NCBI GenBank assembly: GCA_002440235.1
Contig: DJRZ01000034.1
Location: 1-15,849 of the forward strand
From: Alphaproteobacteria bacterium UBA6347
GTDB lineage: Bacteria; Pseudomonadota; Alphaproteobacteria; CAAGCB01; CAG-977
Length of the DNA: 15,849 bases
Direction: 5' to 3'
Below the pieces are notes generated by a model that did no database searches, was not told where the DNA came from, and worked only from the letters and a program-made list of their open reading frames with translations. The stretch's first letter is position 1. Each line of letters opens with the position of its first letter. Below, one piece after another: positions 7,343-14,552 of the stretch. Both the position numbers and the translations under genes were made by a program.

Positions 7343-7364
7343 ATACGGTCCCGCGCGCGGAAAT

Positions 7365-7394
7365 GAAAATCCCCGTCTTTCAACGGGGATTTTC
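7365..7394 (-). terminator. Terminator hairpin of the lipoprotein pair
   Basis: An 11-bp stem, GAAAATCCCCG (7365-7375) with CGGGGATTTTC (7384-7394), and an 8-base loop directly abut the stop codon of the second lipoprotein gene. Read on the minus strand the final arm ends GATTTTC followed by ATTT. It probably ends the lipoprotein transcript and may also work from the plus side. Confidence 0.75.
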
Positions 7395-7736
7395 TTATCG
7401 ATCGTTTTTCTTTTCGCTGTATGTCACGACCTTGACCGATTGGAACATTCCGCCCAAAACCGAAAAATATTCGTAATCGGCGTAGACGCCCGACGCCGGC
7501 TTGTTGAAACCGTCCGTTATCGAAATCGACGGCATGCCGATCGGAATCCAGAAAAAAGAAGTAATGTACCTTTTTTGTTGCGCGCGTCCGATTTTAATGT
7601 TGTCCGCTTTCGTCGTCAGCGGCGCTCTGTAACTGGAAACGAGAAAACCGACGGGAGGTTTGAACTCCGCCGTCACGCTTGAACAGCCGCACAGCGTTAA
7701 AATCAGGGCGAACGCGAAAAACCGCTTAATCGCCAT
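7395..7736 (-). CDS. Small lipoprotein, divergent TRL-like paralogue
   Basis: A 113-residue exported protein with a lipoprotein signal: MAIKRFFAFALILTLCGC, with Cys18 as the probable lipidated residue after LCG. The mature part can be aligned along its length with the product of the upstream gene: FKPPVGFLVSSYRAPL versus FVPPTGMVSSIQAPL at the start, and DYEYFSVLGGMFQSVKVVTY versus DYSYLNVLGLFQKTTVRVY at the end. The two are therefore tandem paralogues. Its middle (SFFWIPIGMPSISITDGF) has diverged more from the TRL pattern. Its ATG overlaps the stop of the upstream gene by 11 bp, so it is co-translated from the same leader-controlled mRNA. No enzymatic motif is seen; function unknown. Base composition is more AT-rich than the flanking operons. 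Confidence 0.8.
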   Translation of the reverse strand: MAIKRFFAFALILTLCGCSSVTAEFKPPVGFLVSSYRAPLTTKADNIKIGRAQQKRYITSFFWIPIGMPSISITDGFNKPASGVYADYEYFSVLGGMFQSVKVVTYSEKKNDR

Positions 7737-8040
7737 AGACGCGCACCGTCGTTTTCTGGAACAGCCCCAAGACGTTCAAATACGAATAATCCGATCCTTT
7801 GATCGTCGTGATGTTTCCGTCTTCCGCGGCGGATTTGTAGCTGGCGTCCCCGACCGAAATCAGCCCCAAAATCGTGAAAACGCTGGAACTGCCGTGCTTG
7901 CCGCCGATCTGCTTGTTCGTCGTTTCCAGATCCAGCGGAGCCTGAATGGAACTGACCATTCCGGTCGGCGGAACGAACGGCGCCGTCACGCACCCCGACA
8001 ACGCAAAAACCGCCAATGTTGAAAGAATAACTTTTTTCAT
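7726..8040 (-). CDS. TRL-like family lipoprotein
   Basis: A 104-residue lipoprotein starting MKKVILSTLAVFALSGC, with lipobox LSGC and Cys17 as the lipid site. The mature domain resembles the TRL-like family: GLISVGDASYKSAAEDGNI, then DYSYLNVLGLFQKTTVRVYG, where a 'GDAS..AA..G.I' block and a final 'VLG.......VYG' strand are typical. The role of this family is not established. I chose ATG 8038-8040 rather than the longer frame from 8085, because an AGAGGA site lies about 10 nt upstream and the longer start would fall inside the terminator hairpin of the leader. It is the first gene after the structured leader 8066-8276 and is followed, with 11-bp overlap, by its diverged paralogue. Confidence 0.82.
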   Translation of the reverse strand: MKKVILSTLAVFALSGCVTAPFVPPTGMVSSIQAPLDLETTNKQIGGKHGSSSVFTILGLISVGDASYKSAAEDGNITTIKGSDYSYLNVLGLFQKTTVRVYGD

Positions 8041-8065
8041 TTCCGAACAATCCTCTGTTGAAATT

Positions 8066-8097
8066 AAAACAAAAGCCACTTTCATGCAGAAAGTGGC
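8066..8097 (-). terminator. Intrinsic terminator at the end of leader copy A
   Basis: GCCACTTT (8097-8090) pairs with AAAGTGGC (8082-8075) in an 8-bp stem with a 7-base loop, followed on the minus strand by TTTTGTTTT. It lies upstream of the TRL-like lipoprotein ribosome-binding site, so it would act as an attenuator or as the 3' end of a small RNA. Confidence 0.8.
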
Positions 8098-8276
8098 GGA
8101 TGTTCAGAAACCGCACAAAAATAAAAAGACGGCTCGATGCTTTCGTGCATATAGCCTTATCACACCGACATCCGCCATCAACGGAAATCGGTGTATGACT
8201 TTTTAGCCGCCATACACAAAGCGGCTTATTTTTGTTCGGGTTTCTGACGCCCGAAGTCCGTTTTTTCCGAACTCGC
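8066..8276 (-). ncRNA. Structured leader RNA, copy A, upstream of TRL-like lipoproteins
   Basis: About 210 nt from the predicted transcription start to the terminator, homologous to copy B at 14553-14757. In 5' to 3' order on the minus strand: hairpin H1 (8274-8254, loop GAAAAAA); GGG...CCC flanking CAGAAACC (8246-8239), which pairs with GGTTTCTG (8112-8105); hairpin H3 AGCCGC/GCGGCT (8226-8205), whose loop GTGTATG can pair with CATACAC (8197-8191); central stem H4 ACACCGA/TCGGTGT (8194-8188 with 8168-8162); hairpin H5 GGCT...AGCC (8156-8131) with CGAAA loop; then ACATCCGCC (8103-8095), complementary to GGCGGATGT (8176-8168) and overlapping the terminator arm. Compared with copy B, stems H1, H3, H4 and the closing helix differ by paired changes. 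I do not recognise the family. It could be a riboswitch-like attenuator or a separate small RNA. Confidence 0.75.
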
Positions 8277-8280
8277 GACC

Positions 8281-8309
8281 AGATTATCAAATTTCCGGAA
8301 TCTTCTCAA
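8281..8309 (-). promoter_or_regulatory. Candidate promoter of leader copy A
   Basis: On the minus strand TTGAGA (8309-8304), a 17-bp spacer and TAATCT (8286-8281); an overlapping GATAAT at 8288-8283 is an alternative -10. Predicted start is about 8274-8276, exactly at hairpin H1. The promoter of copy B has the same 17-bp geometry and the same distance to H1. The stretch 8310-8404 beyond it is AT-rich and presumably carries the divergent gpmI promoter (TATATT near 8361), though I see no clear -35 for it. Confidence 0.55.
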
Positions 8310-8404
8310 ACAAAATCGCCCTCGACCATTTTTCACAGTGGCAAACGCGAAGTTTTGTATTATATTAACCGCACGATTTTTGTTTTTTAACGGAGCTTGA
8401 AACC

Positions 8405-9946
8405 ATGGAAGAAACCAAAAGACCTCGTCCCGTCATGCTGTGCATTCTGGACGGCTGGGGACACCGCGACAGCAAAGACAACAACGCCATCGAACTGGGG
8501 AACACCCCGAATTGGCACAATCTGGTCGCGACCTGCCCGAACACCCTGATCGCCACGTCGGGTTTGGACGTCGGTCTGCCCGCGGGTCAGATGGGCAATT
8601 CCGAAGTCGGCCACATGAACATCGGCGCCGGCCGCGTCGTGATGCAGGATCTGCCGAAAATCGATCAGGCGTGCGCCGACGGATCGCTGGCGAAACGCCC
8701 CGCCGTCGTCGAACTGATCGAAAAACTGACGGCGTCCAAGGGAACTTGCCACCTGATGGGGCTGATGAGCCCCGGCGGCGTCCATTCCCACATGAACCAC
8801 ATCGTCGCTTTGGCGAAAATCCTCAGCGACGCGAAAATCCCCGTCGCCGTCCACGCTTTTCTGGACGGGCGCGACGTGCCGCCCGATTCGGCGCTGGGCT
8901 ACGTCAAGGAATTTGAAGACAAGACGAAAGACATGTCGGGCGTGAAAATCGCGACCGTGTCGGGGCGTTATTACGCGATGGACCGCGACAACCGCTGGGA
9001 ACGCGTCGGACTGGCGTTCGACGCGCTGATGTGCGGCAAGGGCGAAACCGCCGAAACCGCCGAACAGGCGATCGAAGCGTCCTATGCCAAAAAAGTGTTC
9101 GACGAATTCGTCCTGCCGACCGTCATCGGCGATTACAAGGGCATGAACGACGGCGACGGCGTTTTGTTCGCGAACTTCCGTTCCGACCGCGCCCGCGAAA
9201 TCATGTACGCGCTGGCGGACAAGCAGTTTGACAAGATGAATCGCGCCAAAACGGTCGAATTCGCCGCCGTCGTCGGCATGACGCAGTATTCCGTCGACCA
9301 CGACCGTTTCGTCAAGCCGATTTTCCCGCCCGAAAAGCTGGAAAACATCTTCGGCGAAGTCGTGTCCAAAGCCGGTCTGACGCAGCTGCGCATCGCGGAA
9401 ACCGAAAAATACGCGCACGTCACGTTCTTTTTCAACGGGGGCGAGGAACGCCTGTTCAAAGGCGAAGACCGCATTCTGATTCCGTCGCCCAAGGTCGCCA
9501 CCTATGACCTGAAACCCGAAATGAGCGCGTTCGAAGTCTGCGACGCTTTGGTCGATTCGATCAACGCGGGCAAATTCGACGTCATCATCGTGAACTTCGC
9601 CAACGGCGACATGGTCGGTCACACGGGCATTCTGCCCGCCGCGATCAAAGCCGCCGAAGCCGTGGACAAATGCCTCGGCAGATTGGAGGAAGCGATCGAA
9701 AACGCGGGCGGCGTGATGCTGGTGACGGCGGATCACGGCAACTGCGAACTGATGAAGGACGAAAAGACGGGCGCGCCCTACACCGCGCACACGACGTTCA
9801 AAGTCCCCGCCGTTCTGTTCAACGACAAAAACGGCTACAAACTGCGCGAAGGCGGACGGCTCGCCGATCTGGCGCCGACGCTGTTGCAGCTGTTGCATAT
9901 CGACCAGCCCGCGGAAATGACCGGAAAGTCTTTGCTGGTCAAATAA
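8405..9946 (+). CDS. gpmI: 2,3-bisphosphoglycerate-independent phosphoglycerate mutase
   Basis: GpmI interconverts 3- and 2-phosphoglycerate in glycolysis and gluconeogenesis through a phosphoserine intermediate, using two Mn2+. The 513-residue length is standard. Visible motifs are LDGWG (metal Asp16), GQMGNSEVGHMNIGAGR with the phosphorylated Ser66, GGVHSH, HAFLDGRD, SGRYYAMDRDNRWER and, near the end, TADHGNCELM for the second metal. A GGAG site lies 9 bp before ATG 8405. It is the first gene of the plus-strand operon and ends 3 bp before envC. Its upstream region is shared back to back with the structured leader of the lipoprotein genes, so the two transcription units are divergent. Confidence 0.98.
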   Translation: MEETKRPRPVMLCILDGWGHRDSKDNNAIELGNTPNWHNLVATCPNTLIATSGLDVGLPAGQMGNSEVGHMNIGAGRVVMQDLPKIDQACADGSLAKRPAVVELIEKLTASKGTCHLMGLMSPGGVHSHMNHIVALAKILSDAKIPVAVHAFLDGRDVPPDSALGYVKEFEDKTKDMSGVKIATVSGRYYAMDRDNRWERVGLAFDALMCGKGETAETAEQAIEASYAKKVFDEFVLPTVIGDYKGMNDGDGVLFANFRSDRAREIMYALADKQFDKMNRAKTVEFAAVVGMTQYSVDHDRFVKPIFPPEKLENIFGEVVSKAGLTQLRIAETEKYAHVTFFFNGGEERLFKGEDRILIPSPKVATYDLKPEMSAFEVCDALVDSINAGKFDVIIVNFANGDMVGHTGILPAAIKAAEAVDKCLGRLEEAIENAGGVMLVTADHGNCELMKDEKTGAPYTAHTTFKVPAVLFNDKNGYKLREGGRLADLAPTLLQLLHIDQPAEMTGKSLLVK

Positions 9947-9949
9947 AAT

Positions 9950-11125
9950 ATGGCTTTTAGAGGGACGACGAAGCTTTTTCTGCCCGTTTTTCTGGCGGGA
10001 CTGGCTTTGTCGTCCCTTTGTCACGCCGCGAAAACCGATTCCGCGGCGGCGAAATCCGAACTGTCGCGCGTGAACAGCGAAATCCGGCAGGCGCGGCAGG
10101 AACATTTGAAACTGCGCGAAAAGGCGCAAAGCGTCAAAAAGGAAATCGCCGACGTCCAGCGCAAAATGGTCGTCGCCGCCGAATCCATTCAGGAACAGGA
10201 AGAAAGTCTGGACAAACTGGAACAAAAACTGGGCGAACTGGAAGCCCAGCAGGATCTGATGAAGAACCGGCTGGAAATCCGCCGCGCCCAGCGCACCCGC
10301 GTTCTGGCGGCGTTGCAGTCGCTGGCGTTCAAGCCGACCGAAGCCCTGCTCGCCCAGCCTCTGCCCCCGCAGGACACTTTGCGCAGCGCGCTTTTACTGC
10401 GCGAAGCCGTGCCGCGGCTGGAATATTCGACCGAGGGACTGCGCAAGGATCTGACGAAAATCGCCAGTCTGACGACGGCGATCCGCGCCCAGTACGCCCA
10501 AATCAAAACGCTGGCGCGGCGGCTGAGCGAAAAACGGCGCAACATGAACACGCTGATTCAGAAAAAATCGCAACTTCAAACCGCTTTCGCCAGCGAAAGT
10601 TCGCGCGCCAAAGCCAAAGCCGAAAATCTTGCGAAACAGGCGGGCAACCTGAAAGACCTGCTGGCGAAACTGGAAGCCGAAAGCAAACGCCGCGTCAGAA
10701 CGGCGCAAAAAACGGAAATTCCGACGGGCGCGTTCATGGCGGCGCGCGGACGCATTCCCTATCCCGTCAAGGGAAGCGTCGTCAAAAAATTCGGCGATCC
10801 GACCGAATCGGGCGCGACGTCGAAAGGCATCGTCATACGCACCCGCGCCGGCGCGCAGGTCATCTCCCCTTACGACGGCACCGTCCTGTTCGCGGGACCG
10901 TTCCGCGGCTACGGTCAGCTGATCATCATCGAACACGGCGACGGCTACCACACTTTGCTGGCGGGAATGGGGCGGCTGGACACGTCCGTCGGGCAGACTC
11001 TGCTGGCGGGCGAACCCGTCGGAATAATGGTGGCGCAATCCAAACCGACGTTGTATATTGAACTGAGGAAAAACGGTCAGCCGATCAACCCCGCGGGGTG
11101 GCTGAGCGGCAAAAACAAAGGGTAA
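9950..11125 (+). CDS. envC: Murein hydrolase activator EnvC, LytM-domain protein
   Basis: EnvC-type proteins sit in the periplasm and switch on cell-separation amidases at the division site. The 391-residue protein has a signal peptide (ending SSLCHAA), a long coiled coil over about residues 28-240 rich in Glu, Lys, Gln and Arg, and a C-terminal LytM/M23-like fold from about 265 (GRIPYPVKGSVVKKFG, ISPYDGTVLFAG, GYGQLIIIEHGDGYHTLLAG). The zinc-site motifs of active M23 peptidases are degenerate: the first His-x3-Asp is replaced by GIVIRTR, and the HxH site by YIELR. This is the expected state for an activator rather than an enzyme. It starts 3 bp after gpmI and is followed 14 bp later by ctpA. 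Confidence 0.92.
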   Translation: MAFRGTTKLFLPVFLAGLALSSLCHAAKTDSAAAKSELSRVNSEIRQARQEHLKLREKAQSVKKEIADVQRKMVVAAESIQEQEESLDKLEQKLGELEAQQDLMKNRLEIRRAQRTRVLAALQSLAFKPTEALLAQPLPPQDTLRSALLLREAVPRLEYSTEGLRKDLTKIASLTTAIRAQYAQIKTLARRLSEKRRNMNTLIQKKSQLQTAFASESSRAKAKAENLAKQAGNLKDLLAKLEAESKRRVRTAQKTEIPTGAFMAARGRIPYPVKGSVVKKFGDPTESGATSKGIVIRTRAGAQVISPYDGTVLFAGPFRGYGQLIIIEHGDGYHTLLAGMGRLDTSVGQTLLAGEPVGIMVAQSKPTLYIELRKNGQPINPAGWLSGKNKG

Positions 11126-11139
11126 AGGATAAAAACACG

Positions 11140-12489
11140 ATGAAACGTTTCGCTTTGACGCTGTTGTCTGCGGCGTTCGCGCTGACGCTGGCTCTGCCCG
11201 CGAACGCCGACGCCAAGAAAAAAGAGGACACGCGCACGCCCGCCGAAAAAGCGGCGGCTACCTACAAGTATCTGAACATTTTCAGCGAAACGCTGAAACG
11301 CGCCAAAACCGACTATGTCGAAGACGTTTCGGAAGACAAACTGATCGAATACGCGATCAACGGCATGCTGTCGTCGCTGGATCCGCATTCGTCGTATCTG
11401 GACGCCGAAACGTTCAAGGACATGCGCGAACAGACAAAGGGCGAATTCGGCGGACTGGGCATCGAAGTCACCATGGACAACGGCTTTGTCAAGGTCATTT
11501 CCCCGATCGACGACACCCCCGCGTTCAAAGCCGGCATTCAGGCGGGCGACTACATCACGCACATCGACGGCACGACCGTTCTGGGCGAAACGCTGACGGA
11601 CGCCGTCGAAAAAATGCGCGGTCCCGTCAAATCGAAAGTCAAGCTGACCGTCCGCCGCAAAAACAAGGAACCGTTCGACGTCACGCTGACCCGCGACAAC
11701 ATCAAAATCCGTTCCGTCAAAACGGAGGAAAAAGATCCCGCCGTCGGCTATATCCGCGTTTCGTCGTTTTCCGAAACGACGACCGACGACGTGAAAAAAG
11801 AGATTGAAAAAATCCGAAAGGACAAAGCCGACCTGTCCGGCTACGTCCTCGATTTGCGCAACAACCCCGGCGGACTGCTGGATCAGGCGGTTTCCGTCGC
11901 CGACCTGTTCTTGAACGAAGGCGAAATCGTTTCCACGCGTCCCCGCCGCGCCGAAGAAACCCAGCGCTACAGCGCGACGAAGGGCGACGTCACGGACGGC
12001 AAGCCGATCGTCGTTCTGATCAACGAAGGTTCCGCCTCCGCCGCGGAAATCGTCGCGGGCGCGTTGCAGGACCACAAACGCGCCGTCGTCATCGGCATGC
12101 GTTCGTTCGGCAAAGGGTCGGTGCAGACCGTCATTCCCGTGTCGGGATTCGGCGCGATCCGTCTGACGACCGCGCGCTATTACACGCCGTCGGGACGTTC
12201 CATTCAGGCGAAAGGCATCGAACCGGACATCGAAATTCCGCCCGCGCACGTCGAATATCTGGCGGTGCGTTCCGACGATTTCGCCGAAGCGTCCTTTTCC
12301 AACGCTCTGGCGAAGCAGGACGACGACAAATCCGGCAAATCGAAAACGCTGAAAGAGAAGAAAAACCAAAAGGCGAAAACGCCCGACCCGTTCGACGAAA
12401 AGCCCAAGGACGAAAAGAAATTCGAAGACTATCAGCTTGACCGCGCCGTCGACATCGTCAAGGCGATGGGCATCTACCAGTCGAGGTGA
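11140..12489 (+). CDS. ctpA: Carboxy-terminal processing peptidase, S41 family
   Basis: A periplasmic serine protease of the tail-specific (Prc/CtpA) family that trims C-termini of envelope proteins and often controls murein hydrolases. From the chosen ATG at 11140 (AAGGAT upstream) it is 449 residues, with a clean signal peptide MKRFALTLLSAAFALTLALP; an earlier in-frame ATG at 11098 would overlap envC and bury that signal. The PDZ domain covers about 100-185 (GGLGIEVTMDNG, TPAFKAGIQAGDYI). The S41 core follows: GYIRVSSFSE, DLRNNPGGLL, then INEGSASAAEI with catalytic Ser300 and RSFGKGSVQT with Lys325, exactly 25 residues apart as in D1 protease. The C-terminus is a lysine-rich charged tail. 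It lies between envC and the deacetylase-like gene, as is common in alphaproteobacteria. Confidence 0.95.
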   Translation: MKRFALTLLSAAFALTLALPANADAKKKEDTRTPAEKAAATYKYLNIFSETLKRAKTDYVEDVSEDKLIEYAINGMLSSLDPHSSYLDAETFKDMREQTKGEFGGLGIEVTMDNGFVKVISPIDDTPAFKAGIQAGDYITHIDGTTVLGETLTDAVEKMRGPVKSKVKLTVRRKNKEPFDVTLTRDNIKIRSVKTEEKDPAVGYIRVSSFSETTTDDVKKEIEKIRKDKADLSGYVLDLRNNPGGLLDQAVSVADLFLNEGEIVSTRPRRAEETQRYSATKGDVTDGKPIVVLINEGSASAAEIVAGALQDHKRAVVIGMRSFGKGSVQTVIPVSGFGAIRLTTARYYTPSGRSIQAKGIEPDIEIPPAHVEYLAVRSDDFAEASFSNALAKQDDDKSGKSKTLKEKKNQKAKTPDPFDEKPKDEKKFEDYQLDRAVDIVKAMGIYQSR

Positions 12490-12494
12490 GCGTC

Positions 12495-13958
12495 ATGACC
12501 GTGTCCGACCGCGGCGGCGAACCGTCGCCTTTTTCCAAAACGGGACTGAACGAAGGCAGAAAAAAAGCCTTTATGACGGTCGCCGTTCTGGCGGCGCTGT
12601 CCTGCGGCTGGGCGGGATACGGATTTTACATCGATTTTCTGCGCGTCCTGCCCGCGACGGCGACGTTTTATCTGACGACGGCGGACAGAATGACGCGCGT
12701 GTCCCTGCTGAACCCTCAGCCGCCAGAAATCAGGGAACGCGAAAGCGGCGCCGTCCCGCCCGCCGAAACGGCGGCGGACAATCCGCCCGTCCCCGAATCG
12801 GAACAGGTGCGCGATCTGCATAAACAGCGGGACGCGGCGGCGCAAAAGAAAATCGACGAAATCGATTCGCTGGAAAAGGAACGCGCCGAACTGGAAAACA
12901 AAAAACAGCAGGTGCTGAACGAACTGGAAAACGCTCTGGCGGCTTTCAAACCCGCCGACGACAACGCCAGCTTGACCGATTCCGCGGCAGCCGAAAAAAC
13001 GGACGCGGACGCGCCCGCCCCCGTTTCGCGAACGGAACCGCCGGCGGCGCCGCGTTACCGCGACGACATGCAGCCGAACCTGATCCGGGGGGAATTCATG
13101 GCTTCCCTGCCCGATTTCGGATCGATCAAAAAAAGCGCGCCCGCCAACGCGATGCCGCTGTCCATCATCGATCCCCTGCCCGAACTGCGGCAGAAATCGC
13201 GCGGCGTCCTCCTGCCCGTCAAAACAAAAGCGAACACCCCGTTTTCCGCCTATTCCAAGCCGCTGGCGGCTCCCCCCGCCGAACCGTACATCGCGGTTCT
13301 GTTCACGGGACTGGGCAAACGCGCGAATGCGACCGAAGCCGCCATAAACACCCTGCCGGACGTCGTGTCGCTGTCGTTCAGCCCTTATGCCCGCGATTTG
13401 AAAAAGTACGTCGAAAACGCGCGTAAAACGGGGCATGAAACTTTGCTGAACCTGCCCATGCAGCAGGGCGTCTTTCCGGACACCGACCCCGGACCTTTGG
13501 GGCTGGTCGCGGGTCTGCCCGAACACGAAAACCGCAAGCGCATGCACAAAGTGCTGGGGCTGGACGTCGCGTTCATCGGCGTCGCGGCGTCCCCGAACGA
13601 AACGTTTTCCCTGCCCGCGTCGCGGCTGAAACCGTTTGTCGGCGAACTGACCGACCGCGGACTGATCTACGTCGACGGAACGGACGACGAATCCCTGCCC
13701 AAACCCGAAAACGTCATACGTCCCGACGTTCACATCGCGGACAATTTCCACCGCGCGGCGATCAACGCCCGACTGGATCTGGCGCGCCGGCTGGCGTTGA
13801 AAAACGGTTCTGCTCTGGTGCGCGTCGAAACAGTCCCGATCACGCTGCTGACCGTCGAAAAATGGATCAAAGAGCTGACAAGCCATGAAGATCCCGCCGA
13901 CAACATGGCGTTCGTCCCCCTGTCCTATTACATTTTGAAACACGAGGCTGACAAATGA
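12495..13958 (+). CDS. Divergent polysaccharide deacetylase family protein
   Basis: About 487 residues. One membrane segment near the N-terminus (VAVLAALSCGWAGYGFYI) anchors it to the inner membrane. A coiled coil follows at about 100-150 (KKIDEIDSLEKERAELENKK region), then a Pro/Ala-rich linker and the divergent deacetylase (YibQ-like) domain from about 260: IAVLFTGLGKRANATE, SFSPYARDL, GHETLLNLPMQQG, then VAFIGVAASPNETF. In the family these positions normally read 'DDLG' and 'NHMGS' and carry metal or catalytic residues; here they are FTGLG and AASPN, so activity is doubtful. I favour ATG 12495 because GAGG at 12483-12486 is well placed; an in-frame GTG at 12486 is the alternative. It lies between ctpA and rppH, overlapping rppH by 4 bp. 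Confidence 0.85.
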   Translation: MTVSDRGGEPSPFSKTGLNEGRKKAFMTVAVLAALSCGWAGYGFYIDFLRVLPATATFYLTTADRMTRVSLLNPQPPEIRERESGAVPPAETAADNPPVPESEQVRDLHKQRDAAAQKKIDEIDSLEKERAELENKKQQVLNELENALAAFKPADDNASLTDSAAAEKTDADAPAPVSRTEPPAAPRYRDDMQPNLIRGEFMASLPDFGSIKKSAPANAMPLSIIDPLPELRQKSRGVLLPVKTKANTPFSAYSKPLAAPPAEPYIAVLFTGLGKRANATEAAINTLPDVVSLSFSPYARDLKKYVENARKTGHETLLNLPMQQGVFPDTDPGPLGLVAGLPEHENRKRMHKVLGLDVAFIGVAASPNETFSLPASRLKPFVGELTDRGLIYVDGTDDESLPKPENVIRPDVHIADNFHRAAINARLDLARRLALKNGSALVRVETVPITLLTVEKWIKELTSHEDPADNMAFVPLSYYILKHEADK

Positions 13959-14464
13959 AAAATTCCAAACCGTACAGACCGAACGTCGGCATCATGCTGC
14001 TGAACGGCGACGGCGACGTGTTTTTGGCGCACCGCGTCGATTCGCGCGAAAAAGCGTGGCAAATGCCGCAGGGGGGCATCGACGCGGGCGAAGACGAATA
14101 CGCCGCCGCCCTGCGCGAACTGTTCGAAGAAACGGGCGTCAAATCGGTTCGCCCGATCGCCGAAAGCACGAAATGGTACACCTACGACTTTCCGGCGGGC
14201 GTTCGTTTCGTCAGCGAAAAGAAAAAGACCTACGCCGGACAGACGCAAAAATGGTTTTTACTGCAATTCACGGGCGACGAAAGCGAAATCCGGGTCGACC
14301 GCGACCATGCGGAATTCAACGCATGGAAATGGGCGCGGATCGAAGAGATCGCCGACGCCGTCGTCGATTTCAAACGCGACGTCTACCGTCAGGTCGTGAA
14401 CGAGTTCATGCCGTTCGTCGACGCCGTGCGCGAAGACGCGAAGAAAAAACAAACCTCCGCGTAA
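13955..14464 (+). CDS. rppH: RNA pyrophosphohydrolase
   Basis: RppH removes pyrophosphate from the 5' end of transcripts (or cleaves diadenosine polyphosphates) and so starts RNase E-dependent mRNA decay in the cytosol. The 169-residue protein begins with YRPNVGIMLLNGDGDVFLAHR and contains WQMPQGGID, the RppH/NudH hallmark. The Nudix box is canonical: Gly40, Glu46, then RELFEETGV with Arg54, Glu55, Glu58 and Glu59. A later FLLQFTGDE...EFNAWKWA segment is also typical. It overlaps the previous gene by 4 bp (ATGA), closes the gpmI operon, and is followed 22 bp later by a terminator. Confidence 0.96.
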   Translation: MKNSKPYRPNVGIMLLNGDGDVFLAHRVDSREKAWQMPQGGIDAGEDEYAAALRELFEETGVKSVRPIAESTKWYTYDFPAGVRFVSEKKKTYAGQTQKWFLLQFTGDESEIRVDRDHAEFNAWKWARIEEIADAVVDFKRDVYRQVVNEFMPFVDAVREDAKKKQTSA

Positions 14465-14486
14465 AGCCCGGATAAAAAAACAGAAT

Positions 14487-14516
14487 AAAAGGGATATCTG
14501 ACGGCATCCTTTTTTT
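14487..14516 (+). terminator. Terminator of the gpmI-rppH operon
   Basis: AAAAGGGAT (14487-14495) can pair with ATCCTTTTT (14506-14514), including one G-U, around a 10-base loop. The run of seven T ends at 14516. The promoter of leader copy B begins 3 bp later, so the two units are separate. Confidence 0.7.
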
Positions 14517-14518
14517 GC

Positions 14519-14547
14519 TTGCCAAATTATCAGAAAAGCTATAGCCT
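14519..14547 (+). promoter_or_regulatory. Candidate promoter of leader copy B
   Basis: TTGCCA (14519-14524), a 17-bp spacer and TAGCCT (14542-14547); an overlapping TATAGC at 14540-14545 is an alternative -10. Predicted start about 14553-14555, exactly at hairpin H1. Geometry matches the promoter of copy A. Confidence 0.5.
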
Positions 14548-14552
14548 GAAAT

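Noticed and set aside
7703..8290. A long minus-strand frame (195 codons) crossing leader copy A.
   Set aside because: It covers the promoter, leader and terminator and then runs out of frame through the TRL-like lipoprotein gene. Its open state is explained by the RNA element and the real gene in another frame.
8041..8404. Known RNA classes considered for the leader: TPP, FMN, cobalamin, SAM, c-di-GMP, guanidine, tmRNA, 6S, RNase P, hammerhead and HDV ribozymes.
   Set aside because: None of their core motifs that I know could be found in order in either copy. This is from memory, so an Rfam scan is still needed.
8387..10225. A 612-codon minus-strand frame opposite gpmI and envC.
   Set aside because: gpmI and envC are unmistakable on the plus strand. 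Long antisense frames are expected in GC-rich genes, and the translation shows no recognisable domain.
11077..13943. Long minus-strand frames opposite ctpA and the deacetylase-like gene (430 and 489 codons).
   Set aside because: Same reason: the plus-strand genes have clear domains and signals, and the antisense products are low-complexity His/Phe/Arg-rich.
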